Origin: an uncultured Bacteroidales bacterium
GTDB taxonomy: Bacteria; Bacteroidota; Bacteroidia; Bacteroidales; UBA932
DNA: 64,000 bases
NCBI GenBank assembly: GCA_947302175.1
Contig: CAMYVB010000003.1
Span: 1-64,000, forward strand
Reading direction: 5' to 3'
Position 1 is the first letter of the stretch, and every line of letters begins with the position of its first letter. Shown here one piece after another: positions 7,396-17,200 of this stretch. Position numbers and translations under genes: made by a program. A model generated the notes under the pieces. The model searched no databases. It was not told the DNA's origin and saw only the letters and a list, made by a program, of their open reading frames with translations.

Positions 7396-9606
7396 ATGGC
7401 AAAAACTGACTATAACTGGAAATACGTCTCCCTCGGCGGAGTCGTGAGAGTACAAATCGCAAGCGGCGAGGATATCGCCCACCTCGGCGAGCTGGATCAG
7501 AAGAAATGGACGGTCCTGAGCTGCCCCACGAGCGGCCTTGAGTTCGATTCCAAGACCCTCGCAATGCTCGACACCGACTGCGACGGCCGCGTACAGGTCG
7601 CCGAAGTCGTTGCCGCTGCCGAATATATCACATCCCTGGTAAAAGACAAGGACAGCATACTCAACGGCGAGGACAGCATAGCTCTCGACAACATCGACAC
7701 TTCCACCCCCAAGGGGCAGGAGCTCTACGATTCCGCCAAGCGCATCCTTGCTTTCCTTGGCAAGGAGAACGAGACAAGCATCAGCGTGGCCGACACTTCC
7801 GACAGCGTAGCAATCTTCTCCGGCACCCGCTTCAACGGCGACGGCATCATCACCGAAGCTTCCGCCGATGACGAGGCACAGAAAGAGACCATCGCTGCCG
7901 CCATCGCTACAGTGGGCAGCGTGACCGACCGCAGCGGCGCCCCCGGCGTGGACGAAGCCCTTATCGAGAAGTTCTACGCAGCCCTTGCCGACTACGACGC
8001 CTGGATCAAGGAGTCGGAGACCCGCAAGGCCGAAATCTTCCCTTCCGGGGAAGGCACCGCAGCAGCCCTCGCTTCAGTCGATGCCGTAAAGGGCAAGGTC
8101 GCAGACTATTTCATGCGCTGCAAGCTCATAAAGTTCGACGCCGACGCCCTTTCCGCCCTCGACGTCTCCGTGGATAAGATAGGCCAGATAGGCGGTGGCG
8201 ACCTCACGGCCGAAGGCGAGCAGATTGCCTCCTACCCCCTTGCCCGCCCCACTGCCGACGGCATCCTCCATCTCGATGCCCTCAATCCCGCTTGGGAGGC
8301 CTCTTTCGCCGCTCTCCGCGGCACCGTGATCGACGAAAAGCTGACTACTCTCACCGAAACAGAGTGGCAGGCCGTTCTCGATAAGTTCGCCCCCTACCTC
8401 GGCTGGTGCGCCGCCAAGAAGGGCGGTGAGGTAGAAAGCCTCGGCATCGAGAAGGTACGCGCGCTGCTCAAGGCCGGCCTCAAAGACCAGCTCATGGAGC
8501 TCGTGGCCCGCGACAAGACCCACGAGAAGGAAGCCGCCGGCATAGACGAAGTCGACAGGCTCACCCATTACTATCGCGACTTCTATCGTCTCCTTTGCAA
8601 CTACGTCACCTTCAGCGATTTCTATTCCCGCGACGGAGAGCCAAAGGCCGTCTTCGAGGCCGGCAAGCTCTACATCGACGAGCGCTGCTGCAACTTCTGC
8701 GTCAAGGTGGACGACATGGGCAAGCACGGCGACATGGCAGGCCTGAGCAATATGTTCCTAATCTACTGCCACTGTATCAACAGGGCCAGCGGTAAGGAAA
8801 TGGACATCGCCGCCGAGATGACCGCCGGCAGCATCAGCGACCTCCGTCCTGGCAAGAACTGCCTCTTCTACGACCGTAACGGCGAGAGTTGGGATGCAGT
8901 CGTGACGAAAATAGTGGACAACCCCGTTAGCATCAGGCAGGCCTTCTGGAGCCCCTACCGCAAGCTTGCTAAGTATATTTCAGAGAAAATCGACAAATCG
9001 GCAGCCGAGAAAGACGCAGCCGCAGTTGAGTCGCTCAAATCAAAGGCCGATGAAGGCGTGCCCGCTGAGAAGCCTCAGCCCTTCGACATAGGCAAGTTCG
9101 CCGGCATCTTCGCTGCAATAGGTATGGCGGTTGGCGCATTGGGAGTCGCTCTCTCCGCCCTCTTCAAGGGCATCTTCGCCCTTGAATGGTGGCAGCTCAT
9201 ACTCACCATTCTCGGCATCATGCTCGTGATTTCCGGCCCCGCTTGCTTCATCGCATGGAGGAAACTGCGCCGGCGCAACCTTGGTCCCGTGCTCAATGCC
9301 AACGGCTGGGCCGTGAACTCCAAGGTGCTGGTCAACATCCTCTTCGGTGCCACTCTGACCACAGTCGCCAAGTACCCCGTCATCAAGGGCGGCGATCCTT
9401 TCGTCAAGAAGACCCCTCTCTGGAAGAAAGTGGTAAGGTGGGTTATCTGCCTGCTGATAGTTGCTTTCGGCGTCCTCTTCTTCACCGATAACCTTAAGTG
9501 CATAGGCCTGCCCTTCCATAAGGAGGCAGCCCCCGTCGAGGAAGTAGTCCCCGCCGCCGGGGCTCCCGCTGCAGATGTCGCCGTTCCCGAGGCCCCCGCA
9601 GAATAG
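7396..9606 (+). CDS. Large EF-hand-like membrane protein of unknown function
   Basis: A 736-aa protein with no signal peptide. Near the N-terminus 'DTDCDGRVQVAE' (about residues 55-66) is a complete EF-hand loop with D-x-D-x-D-G and a final Glu. A second, degenerate loop lies around 'FNGDGIITEAS'. The long middle is helical and acidic, with 'CCNFCVKVDDMGKHGDMAGLSNMFLIYCHC' rich in Cys. Three hydrophobic segments lie near residues 565-590, 596-619 and 683-704, and the C-terminus is Ala/Pro/Val-rich. I do not recognise the family; calcium binding is inferred from the loop alone. It stands alone between its own leader and a bidirectional terminator. Confidence 0.85.
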   Translation: MAKTDYNWKYVSLGGVVRVQIASGEDIAHLGELDQKKWTVLSCPTSGLEFDSKTLAMLDTDCDGRVQVAEVVAAAEYITSLVKDKDSILNGEDSIALDNIDTSTPKGQELYDSAKRILAFLGKENETSISVADTSDSVAIFSGTRFNGDGIITEASADDEAQKETIAAAIATVGSVTDRSGAPGVDEALIEKFYAALADYDAWIKESETRKAEIFPSGEGTAAALASVDAVKGKVADYFMRCKLIKFDADALSALDVSVDKIGQIGGGDLTAEGEQIASYPLARPTADGILHLDALNPAWEASFAALRGTVIDEKLTTLTETEWQAVLDKFAPYLGWCAAKKGGEVESLGIEKVRALLKAGLKDQLMELVARDKTHEKEAAGIDEVDRLTHYYRDFYRLLCNYVTFSDFYSRDGEPKAVFEAGKLYIDERCCNFCVKVDDMGKHGDMAGLSNMFLIYCHCINRASGKEMDIAAEMTAGSISDLRPGKNCLFYDRNGESWDAVVTKIVDNPVSIRQAFWSPYRKLAKYISEKIDKSAAEKDAAAVESLKSKADEGVPAEKPQPFDIGKFAGIFAAIGMAVGALGVALSALFKGIFALEWWQLILTILGIMLVISGPACFIAWRKLRRRNLGPVLNANGWAVNSKVLVNILFGATLTTVAKYPVIKGGDPFVKKTPLWKKVVRWVICLLIVAFGVLFFTDNLKCIGLPFHKEAAPVEEVVPAAGAPAADVAVPEAPAE

Positions 9607-9635
9607 CGCCGCGGTCCCTCTTCGCTAACTAGCAT

Positions 9636-9675
9636 AATCCTCTGCCCGCCCCTCAGACGGCAGAGGATTATTTTG
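9636..9675. terminator. Bidirectional rho-independent terminator
   Basis: An 11-bp perfect stem (AATCCTCTGCC at 9636-9646 with GGCAGAGGATT at 9659-9669) is followed by ATTTTG on the plus strand, with A-rich sequence at the other side. It separates the EF-hand gene from the convergent MATE gene, whose stop codon lies within the stem. Confidence 0.8.
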
Positions 9676-11044
9676 TGTCCACGTCCTCGAAAGGCTTTTC
9701 GAGGATAGAGCGGCGGTATTTAAGCGAAAGGTGGAGCGTGCGCACAAGGAGGTGCACGAAATAGGCCGCCATCAGGATGTGAATGGCCAGCGCAGAAGAT
9801 CCCTCAGGCAGCAGCAGGCGCGAGGCCGCTTCCCAGAACCCGAAGAAAAACAGCGCGGCTAAAAGCATAGCGTCGCGAATGGGGCGCGAGGCCGTGGCAC
9901 CCTCGTAAATGCCGTCCCAGGCGAAGGCGGCGCACCCGAAAGGCGGCATCAGGACGAGCCAGGGAAGGAACTGCGCGCAGGCTTCCACCACCGCCCCGTC
10001 CGAACTCATCAGGCGGAGCAGCGGCATCCCCGCAATCCAATATATGAATATGAAAGCCACGCCGAGCGACATACTCCAAACAAAGACTCTGCGCACCGCG
10101 AGCCTGGTTCTCTCGCGCGAGCCCTCTCCGACGAAGCGCCCGGTCAGCGCCTCCCCGGCGTATGCAAAGCCGTCAGTAAAGAACGAGAAAATCATCAGCA
10201 GCTTCATCATAATCGCCCCTGACGAGAGCATCAGAGCCCCGTAGCGCGCCGAAATGATGGTGTAGCCAACGTATATTGAAGTGAGCCCCAGAGAGCGCAC
10301 GAACAAATCCGAATTGAGGGAGAAAAAGCTCCTGAGCTCAGAGCGCCTGAACGCTAGTGCGACATCTTCCTTGCTGAAACCCGAAAAAACCTTCCTGCCA
10401 TATTTCAGCGCCACTATCAGCACCGCAACAAGTAGCCCGGAATACTGCGCAACGACTGTCCCGAGAGCAATGCCCTTGAACCCCATACCCGGCCATCCGA
10501 AGGCCCCTAGCGTCAGCACTATGCTCAAAACTATATTGACGCAGTTGACAACCAGGTCCGTAATCATCGAACTGACGGAGTCCTGCATACCTATGAACCA
10601 GCCCCTTAGCGCCATCAGAGTAACAGTGGCGGGAGCAGCCCGGACACGGAGGAAGAAATAATCGAGCGCGAGCTCCTTAACCCCTGGCGGACAATCGACC
10701 AAGAGGAATGCGAGCTTAGTAAAAGGCAACTGCAGCGCGAGAACGAGCAGCGCAATCAAAACCGCAACTCCCGCCCCGCGCACGAGTATACGCGCGCATT
10801 CGCGCATATCTCCCCGCCCGAAAGCCTGAGCAGTCAGGCCAGCTGTTCCAGCGCGGAGGAAATAAAAATTCCAATAGAGCAGGTCGAAGAGCATCGACCC
10901 CACCGATATGGCGCCGATAAACGCCGCTGCAGCTGCCATGTGACCCGCCACGGCAATGTCCACCATTCCCACCAGGGGCACGGTGATGTTTGCAAGGATG
11001 CTGGGAATCGCTATGCGCAGTATTTCCCTGTCCAGCGGCTTCAT
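9668..11044 (-). CDS. MATE-family efflux transporter (DinF-like)
   Basis: A multidrug/toxic compound extrusion transporter in the inner membrane. The 458-aa protein has about twelve hydrophobic segments in two related halves. Its first segment carries the MATE signature 'IAIPSILANITVPLVGMVDIAVAGHM'. Substrate and coupling ion cannot be told from the sequence. Its start overlaps the rsgA stop by 4 nt (ATGA), so it is the second gene of an rsgA operon. Confidence 0.92.
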   Translation of the reverse strand: MKPLDREILRIAIPSILANITVPLVGMVDIAVAGHMAAAAAFIGAISVGSMLFDLLYWNFYFLRAGTAGLTAQAFGRGDMRECARILVRGAGVAVLIALLVLALQLPFTKLAFLLVDCPPGVKELALDYFFLRVRAAPATVTLMALRGWFIGMQDSVSSMITDLVVNCVNIVLSIVLTLGAFGWPGMGFKGIALGTVVAQYSGLLVAVLIVALKYGRKVFSGFSKEDVALAFRRSELRSFFSLNSDLFVRSLGLTSIYVGYTIISARYGALMLSSGAIMMKLLMIFSFFTDGFAYAGEALTGRFVGEGSRERTRLAVRRVFVWSMSLGVAFIFIYWIAGMPLLRLMSSDGAVVEACAQFLPWLVLMPPFGCAAFAWDGIYEGATASRPIRDAMLLAALFFFGFWEAASRLLLPEGSSALAIHILMAAYFVHLLVRTLHLSLKYRRSILEKPFEDVDTK

Positions 11045-11988
11045 CTGAACTTCTTGTCTTCCTCGAGCATGCCGAGGTAGGAATTGTAGCGCTCGGCGCT
11101 GATGCGTCCCTCGTCCACGGCCGCCTTAACGGCGCAACCGGGCTCGTGCGTATGGGTGCAGGGGACGAAGCGGCATTCCCGCGAAACCTCCAGCATCTCA
11201 GGGAAATAGCGCGCGACCTCATCCTTTTCGAGGTCTGCCAGGCCGAAGCCGCGAAGTCCCGGGGAATCGATTATCCACCCTCCACACTGCGCGCGGTACA
11301 TTTCATATAGGGAGGTGGTATGCTTTCCCTGAAGGTGCGCAAGCGAGATTGATCCGACCTTGGGAGAAAGGGAAGGGTCGATGGCGCGAATGAGGCTCGA
11401 CTTGCCGGCGCCCGATTCGCCGGAGAGGAGGCAGACTTTGCCGCTGCACTCCTTCCTGAGTTCATCAATTCCTTCGCCGGTCACAGCGGAAGTCTCGATG
11501 ATGCGGTAACCAGCGCTCGAGTATATCCTCTTGAACGCTTCCACCTGCTCGCGCGCCTCATCGCGGTAAAGGTCCACTTTGTTGAGCAGCAGCGTCACGG
11601 GGACTCCGTACACTTCGCAGCTCACCAGTATGCGGTCGAGGAAGGGAAGCTTGATTTCGGGGAAATAGAGGGTAGCTACGATGAAGGCCATGTCGATATT
11701 GGCGGCGATGACGTGCGACTGGCGGGAGAGGTTGGTAGAGCGGCGTATCAGACCGTTCTTGCGGGGAAGGACAGAGGTAATGGCGGCGGGATGCTCCAGG
11801 TCGGGGGCGTCGCGGTCGCAGACATACTCCACGTGGTCGCCGACTGCCACCGGATTGGTGGAGCCCGCGCCCTCGAGGCGTATCTTTCCCCTCAGCACGG
11901 CGGGGAAAAGCTCCCACTCGGGGAGCTCGCTCAGCAGGTAATGGCTGCCGGCGTTTTTGACGACTGTCGCTGTTCCGCTTTTGTGCAT
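11041..11988 (-). CDS. rsgA: Ribosome small-subunit GTPase RsgA
   Basis: A circularly permuted GTPase that helps mature the 30S subunit. The 315-aa protein has an N-terminal OB-fold, then G4 'LLNKVDLY', G1 'GESGAGKSSLI' and G3 'DSPGLRGFG', the permuted order that defines the family. A C-terminal zinc-binding segment with 'CRFVPCTHTHEPGCAV' follows. It has a TATCTTTG box just upstream (11996-12003) and is first in an operon with the MATE transporter. Confidence 0.96.
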   Translation of the reverse strand: MHKSGTATVVKNAGSHYLLSELPEWELFPAVLRGKIRLEGAGSTNPVAVGDHVEYVCDRDAPDLEHPAAITSVLPRKNGLIRRSTNLSRQSHVIAANIDMAFIVATLYFPEIKLPFLDRILVSCEVYGVPVTLLLNKVDLYRDEAREQVEAFKRIYSSAGYRIIETSAVTGEGIDELRKECSGKVCLLSGESGAGKSSLIRAIDPSLSPKVGSISLAHLQGKHTTSLYEMYRAQCGGWIIDSPGLRGFGLADLEKDEVARYFPEMLEVSRECRFVPCTHTHEPGCAVKAAVDEGRISAERYNSYLGMLEEDKKFR

Positions 11989-11995
11989 ATCGGGG

Positions 11996-12024
11996 CAAAG
12001 ATACGAGTTTTCTGCTTATATTTG
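11996..12024. promoter_or_regulatory. Divergent -7 boxes for rsgA and the polyprenyl synthase
   Basis: TATCTTTG on the minus strand (12003-11996) faces rsgA. TATATTTG on the plus strand (12017-12024) faces the synthase gene at 12046. Both match TAnnTTTG, and each is about 8-21 bases from its start codon. Confidence 0.65.
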
Positions 12025-12045
12025 CTGAAATTCAACTCCGGCATC

Positions 12046-13050
12046 ATGATTGAAGACAAAGCGATTACCGAGGCAATCTCCAGGCTTTTCGAAGAAATTG
12101 AATTCCCCGCGCAACCTACGGGCCTCTATGACCCCTTGCGCTATATGATTTCCATAGGCGGCAAGCGCCTGCGCCCGCATCTTTGCCTGCTCGCCTGGTC
12201 GCTCTACCGGGACGCCCTGAGCCCCGAGGTGCTGGATTGCGCCGCTGCGCTCGAAGTCTTCCACACCTTCACGTTGATTCACGATGACATTATGGACCGC
12301 TCGCCCATGCGCCGCGCCCACGATACGGTTTGGAAGAAATGGGACGAGGACACCGCCATCCTGTCGGGCGATGTGATGTGCATAGACAGCTATCGCAGGC
12401 TTTGCTCTGCGCCCGCGCCGGTGCTCTCGGAGGTGCTTTCGCTTTTCTCCGACATGGCGGCCAAGGTGTGCGAAGGACAGCAGTATGACATGGATTTCGA
12501 GTCGCTGCCAAGGGTTTCTAAGAGTGAGTATATGGAGATGATAGGGCTGAAGACTGGCGCCCTGATTGCCGCTTCGGCCAAGATGGGCGCAGTTCTTGCC
12601 GGCGCTTCGGCAGGGGACGCAGGGAAGCTTTACGACTATGGATATACTCTCGGGCTTGCTTTCCAGGTGGCTGATGATTACCTCGATACATACGGCGACT
12701 CTGCCGTTTTCGGTAAGCCGATAGGCGGCGATATTCTCAACGGCAAGAAGACCTGGCTGTTTATGCATGCCCTCGACAAAGCAGAGAGCCTTCAGGGCGG
12801 GATTGATGCCGAAACTTTGCTTCGAGAGATGGCCTTCGAGGCTGTGAGCGAAGAAGAAAAGGCAGCGAAAATCGCCAAGGTCCGCGCGCTCTATGACGCT
12901 CTTGGCGTGGGCGAAGACGCTCGCGCCGAGGTGCGAAGGCTCAGCGCCCTTGCGCTCGACGCCGTTTCGGGCCTTGCGGCCCCCGACGCCTACGCGGCAG
13001 CCGGGCGCCTTCGCGCCTTCGCCGACGCCCTCGTCGGCCGCGCGAAATAG
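12046..13050 (+). CDS. Polyprenyl (farnesyl/geranylgeranyl-type) diphosphate synthase
   Basis: This enzyme condenses isopentenyl diphosphate with allylic diphosphates to make isoprenoid chains. The 334-aa protein has 'GGKRLRPHLCLLAW', the first Asp-rich motif 'LIHDDIMDRSPMRR' (about residues 78-91) and the second 'ADDYLDTYGD' (about 209-218). Product length (C15 or longer) cannot be set from this reading. The frame is open much further upstream, but that extension runs antisense through rsgA. The ATG at 12046, 21 bp after a -7 box, starts the conserved protein. Confidence 0.93.
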   Translation: MIEDKAITEAISRLFEEIEFPAQPTGLYDPLRYMISIGGKRLRPHLCLLAWSLYRDALSPEVLDCAAALEVFHTFTLIHDDIMDRSPMRRAHDTVWKKWDEDTAILSGDVMCIDSYRRLCSAPAPVLSEVLSLFSDMAAKVCEGQQYDMDFESLPRVSKSEYMEMIGLKTGALIAASAKMGAVLAGASAGDAGKLYDYGYTLGLAFQVADDYLDTYGDSAVFGKPIGGDILNGKKTWLFMHALDKAESLQGGIDAETLLREMAFEAVSEEEKAAKIAKVRALYDALGVGEDARAEVRRLSALALDAVSGLAAPDAYAAAGRLRAFADALVGRAK

Positions 13051-13139
13051 TTCCGCATCTCCCACAACTTGGGAGGGCAATTAGTTCTTCTCCCGTCCCG
13101 TTATCAAAGCAGGCATCCAGTATCGATGTCATTGCAGCC

Positions 13140-13286
13140 TCGCTGCCAAGGCAGGCGCGGCGACCCCTTCACTGAAGGCCTTCGGTGGAACCCTCGCCGC
13201 GCCTAAGGGCCGAAATCAGCTCTCAAGCGCGCCCACCATGCCTCTCCCACTCCTCCAGGGCATACCCCACGCGCCTGGTTTGGCGA
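13140..13286. repeat. 147-bp inverted-end repeat element, copy A
   Basis: It matches copy B (21359-21505) over 147 ungapped bases with 25 differences in my hand alignment. The ends are inverted: the left end has CCAAGGCAGGCGCG and the right has CGCGCCTGGTTTGG. The outermost pair is T...A here but C...G in copy B, which is compensatory. The core around CGCCTAAGGGCCGAAATCAG is invariant. It lies between convergent genes. See the RAYT-like gene at 20231. Confidence 0.85.
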
Positions 13287-13316
13287 CCATTGTTAATAAA
13301 AGAGGGCGTCAAGCAA

Positions 13317-13886
13317 CTAATCTAGAGGTATCGAACGAGATTGCTTGATATCAATGGCGTATTGACGGATGTCGGAAGTGTCATCGGCTGGACCTTGAAT
13401 CAGCATATTAACTCCAACAGAAGTACCAAGGACTTTCGCTATCTGGAAAAGTCGAGAAATTTTTATATCGTCATTGCGAAACCAAGTAGCAACAGTACTC
13501 CATCCAAGACATAATTTTTCTGCCAGTGCGGTTCGTGATATACCTTTCGATTCCAGATAGGCAGATAAAAATGCTAACCTTTTGAGCTTGTAACCTTGCC
13601 CGTCACCAAGGAGTATTTCTTTTCCGTTCAGTTGGTAGTAGGCATTCGATCCTGGCTTGAACAAAGAAAAGGAAACCTCGCAACCAAGAATCTGACAAAT
13701 GGCTTCGGCCCTTGAGAGGTTCATATCGTCTTCCTTCATGGCAGAATAAATGACTGGGCGGCTCAGTCCAAGCTTTGACGCTATTTCATCATAGCCCACC
13801 CCGGTCAGGCCAATGAGGTCAAGGAGAAACTGCAGGCGCTTGAATTCTCCGGTTGCCGGCCTTCTTGATGATTCGTAGAATGGCAT
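13317..13886 (-). CDS. Tandem helix-turn-helix regulator
   Basis: A 189-aa protein with two XRE-like helix-turn-helix units. One is around residues 28-70 ('YDEIASKLGLSRPVIYSAMKEDDMNLSRAEAICQILGCEV'). The second is around 108-155 ('ISRTALAEKLCLGWSTVATWFRNDDIKISRLFQIAKVLGTSV'). It is soluble with no signal peptide. It faces away from the SusC/D genes and shares their 398-bp upstream region, so it could regulate them or itself; this is inference from position only. Confidence 0.8.
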   Translation of the reverse strand: MPFYESSRRPATGEFKRLQFLLDLIGLTGVGYDEIASKLGLSRPVIYSAMKEDDMNLSRAEAICQILGCEVSFSLFKPGSNAYYQLNGKEILLGDGQGYKLKRLAFLSAYLESKGISRTALAEKLCLGWSTVATWFRNDDIKISRLFQIAKVLGTSVGVNMLIQGPADDTSDIRQYAIDIKQSRSIPLD

Positions 13887-13981
13887 ATTCTCTATTCGTT
13901 CTAAAAATTACAAAGAGAAGACTAGCCGCGCCAAAAACCAATAAAATATTCTCAAATCTTTGAATTATTGCAAGAAACATT

Positions 13982-13989
13982 TATATTTG
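13982..13989 (+). promoter_or_regulatory. Probable promoter of the SusC/SusD operon
   Basis: TATATTTG matches the -7 consensus, with TTTG 18 bp upstream (13960-13963) as a possible -33 element. It would give a leader of about 290 nt before the SusC ATG at 14285. The rest of the 13887-14284 gap is AT-rich and holds the leader hairpin at 14181 and a small one at about 14099-14113 (GGCAA...TTGCC). Confidence 0.5.
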
Positions 13990-14180
13990 TAAAGGATACT
14001 TGCAGGTAACGGATTCTTAACTCTTTGCAAATTAATCAATTAGCAAGACAAAGGTTAAAAATCTTAGCAAGAATTCCAAAGAAAACGAGTCATCTAAGGG
14101 CAATAGCATTGCCTATGATGATGATACTCAGATGGCCGTGAGGTCCTCATTTAATCATTACGTTTTAAGATTTTAGTGCG

Positions 14181-14210
14181 ATGCGCGGTCGCAGTGATGT
14201 GCCCGCGCAT
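14181..14210 (+). promoter_or_regulatory. GC-rich hairpin in the SusC leader
   Basis: ATGCGCGG (14181-14188) pairs perfectly with CCGCGCAT (14203-14210) around a 14-nt loop. The surroundings are AT-rich, and TTTGTTCTAAAA follows. It could be a leader attenuator or a regulator target; there is no strong U-tract. Confidence 0.45.
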
Positions 14211-14284
14211 TTGTTCTAAAAGCGCAAACGATTGAGCTAAAACACAAAGCAGATAACACACTATTACCAACAAATCTAACTGAT

Positions 14285-17200
14285 ATGATCAAAAAACTAA
14301 TCCACACAGGCGTAGCGCTGTTATTAATTGGTGCTACGTTGCCTGCTTTTGCCCGGGAGAGCACATCTTCAAAAGATGTTTCTCAAACCCAACCTCAGGC
14401 AGGTCAGACCATCACCGTCAAAGGTGTAGTGTATGACGATCAAGGAGAACCCCTCCCTGGCGCCGGAGTCATAGTCAAGGGTACCACGAAAGGGACTGTA
14501 ACCGACCTGGACGGCAGCTACGAGCTCAAGGTCACGCCTAATCAGGTTCTCGTCATCTCCTTCGTCGGCTTCAAGGATCAAGAGATTCCTGTGAACGGTC
14601 GTACCCGCATCAATGCTACTCTCGCTTCCTCGGCCACGACGCTTGACGACGTCGTCGTCGTTGGCTACGGCGCAATCAAGAAGGCCAACTTGACCGGTGC
14701 CGTTGATGTTGTTGATTCTAAGGCCTTCGAGAACAGGGTCGCGGCAAACGTTGATCAGATGTTGCTAGGCAATATGCCTAACGTAAGCATTGCAACCATT
14801 GACGGAGCTCCCTATCGTGACGTAAACAACCTTTCCGGTTATCAAATCCGCGGCGTCTGGAATACTCTGGCCTCCAGCTCGGCTGCCGGCGACTACTTCG
14901 GCTCTCTGGTCCTCATCGACGGAGTCGAGGGAGATCCAGCCAGCCTGAACCCCAATGACATTGAGAGTGTGTCTGTTCTGAAGGACGCAGCTGCTTCTGC
15001 AATTTACGGATCCCGTGGCGCATACGGCGTCATGCTCATCACTACTAAGAACGCCCCAAAGGAGGAGATGGTGACCGTCTCTTACAGCGGCAACTATAAC
15101 TTCATGACTCCTACCGCCACGCCCGACCTCGTCACTGACGGTGAACTTTATACTCGGGTCAGGGCCGAGGCTTACTATGGCTGGTATGGAAAATATGCCG
15201 CCACTGCTAATGTCTGGCCTGCCAAGACCAAACTGACGGATATAAATGCCGGCTACCTGAACGCCGATAAGCAGGCTGCTCTTGTAGGCGGGGTATATAC
15301 AACCAACAAGGGCGTTTATGAGTACTATGGCAATACTGACTGGTGGAAAGCTATGTTCAAGGACCATACCGCCTCGCAGATCCACAACGTTTCCGTCAGC
15401 GGCAACAATGGGAAGGTCAGCTATCTGCTCTCCGGCCGTATGTATGACTACGACGGTATTTATGTAGGAAAGTCCGACCCTTACAAGAAATACAATCTCC
15501 GTTCGAAAGTCGACATCAAGATTACCGACTGGCTCTCCATCGGAGAGAACATCGAGTATGCCAAGGATAACGTCGACTATGGCATTTCTTCCACCGGCGA
15601 TGGCATGAACGCTCCTCAAGCTCGTGCAAAGACCTACGGTGCTCCGACCTGGCCCATATACAACCCGGACGGAACTTTCACAAAAGCTGGCGGATACATT
15701 CTATCCGGCCTGATTGGCGACGCATACGATCCGATTTCATACAAACGCAAGGGAAAGACCAAGGATGTTGATGCGTTCAGGACTTCGACATCCCTCACTG
15801 CCGCCTTCTTCAACAATGCCCTTCGTCTCCATGCAGACTATACATACCGCACCAAGAACATCGTTTTCGAAACAAAGGATACTGGCGTATGGTACAGCGA
15901 CGGTATTGATCCTGCCACAGGTCAAGCCCAAATGACCTTCTCTCAGGAGGACACAGGCAAGCCCGAGAAGAACGACATCTACCGTCAGAGTATTCGCCGC
16001 AACACGACTAGTCAAGATTGGAGTGTTGTCAACGCCTATGCCGAATATGAAAACACATTCGACAGACACTGGCTCAAGGGAATGGTCGGTTACAACTACG
16101 AAAAGCGCAACCGAATGGATGAAGAGATCAAAATGTATGGTCTGGATTACTGGGATGCGGATGCTGCCAATCCATGGGCATATGCTTTAGGCACTAAGGA
16201 GAGAGACGGAAGTGCAGTAACAGGTTATGCGCAGTATTGGGACGGTAGCAAGGCCAAGCATTGGCGTAACGCGGGTGTCTTCTTCCGCGCAAACTATGCC
16301 TTTGATGACCGTTACCTACTTGAATTCAACGGCCGTTACGACGGCTCTTCCGTTTACGTCAACCAGTACCAGTGGGGCTTCTTCCCGTCAGCTTCCGCCG
16401 CCTGGCGTGTATCCCAGGAGCACTGGTGGAAGGTCAATCCTAAGTGGATTAGCGCACTCAAGTTCCGCGTGTCCTACGGCGTGCTCGGCGACTGCATGAG
16501 CGCGGGCGCCTACAACACAGAGGACACCTTCGATATCGATGTCGCTAGCAACCGCGTTATTAACGGATCTTCCACCTACAGGGTCTATGAGGTTCCTGAT
16601 GTAACGAACTTCCAGTATACATGGTCAAAGCTGAAAACCTTCAACGTGGGTGCCGACGCCTCGTTCTTTAACAATAGGCTCGATATCACTTACGACTACT
16701 TTATCCGCCGCAATACAGACATGCTGACCGAGGGTACTGAGCATGCTTCTGTTTACGGTCAATACGGAGATAACAGCAATTTGGGCAATAATGCCTCGAT
16801 GTCAACTTACGGTTGGGAGCTTTCTGTGCAATTCAACCAGCCATTCATGTTAGCTAGTCGCCCGGGCCATTTCGGCATTCACGCCTCTATCAGCGATAAC
16901 TATACTATCGTGGACGAGTATAACGGTAACGAGTCCGGCAGCATTAGGGCCTTCAAGTATCACGCAGGCCAGCATCTTGGCGATGTTTATGGTCTGCGAA
17001 GCAATGGCCTGTTCAAGACCCAGGACGATATTGACAACGCATTCGGTCCGGGAAAACCGTATGTCATCGCCGATGAGGACTTGCGCTACCACTCCAAGCA
17101 GACAGATATCCGTGTCGGCGACATCTGGATTAAGGACCTAAATGGCGACGGCAAGATTGACTTAGGCAACATGCAGCTTGATGACATGGGAGACCTCGAA

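Noticed and set aside
11713..12045. Upstream extension of the polyprenyl synthase frame
   Set aside because: It is antisense to rsgA and crosses both promoters; the conserved protein starts at 12046.
13059..13075. CTCCCA...TGGGAG as a terminator of the synthase gene
   Set aside because: Six-bp stem with no U-tract; too weak to call.
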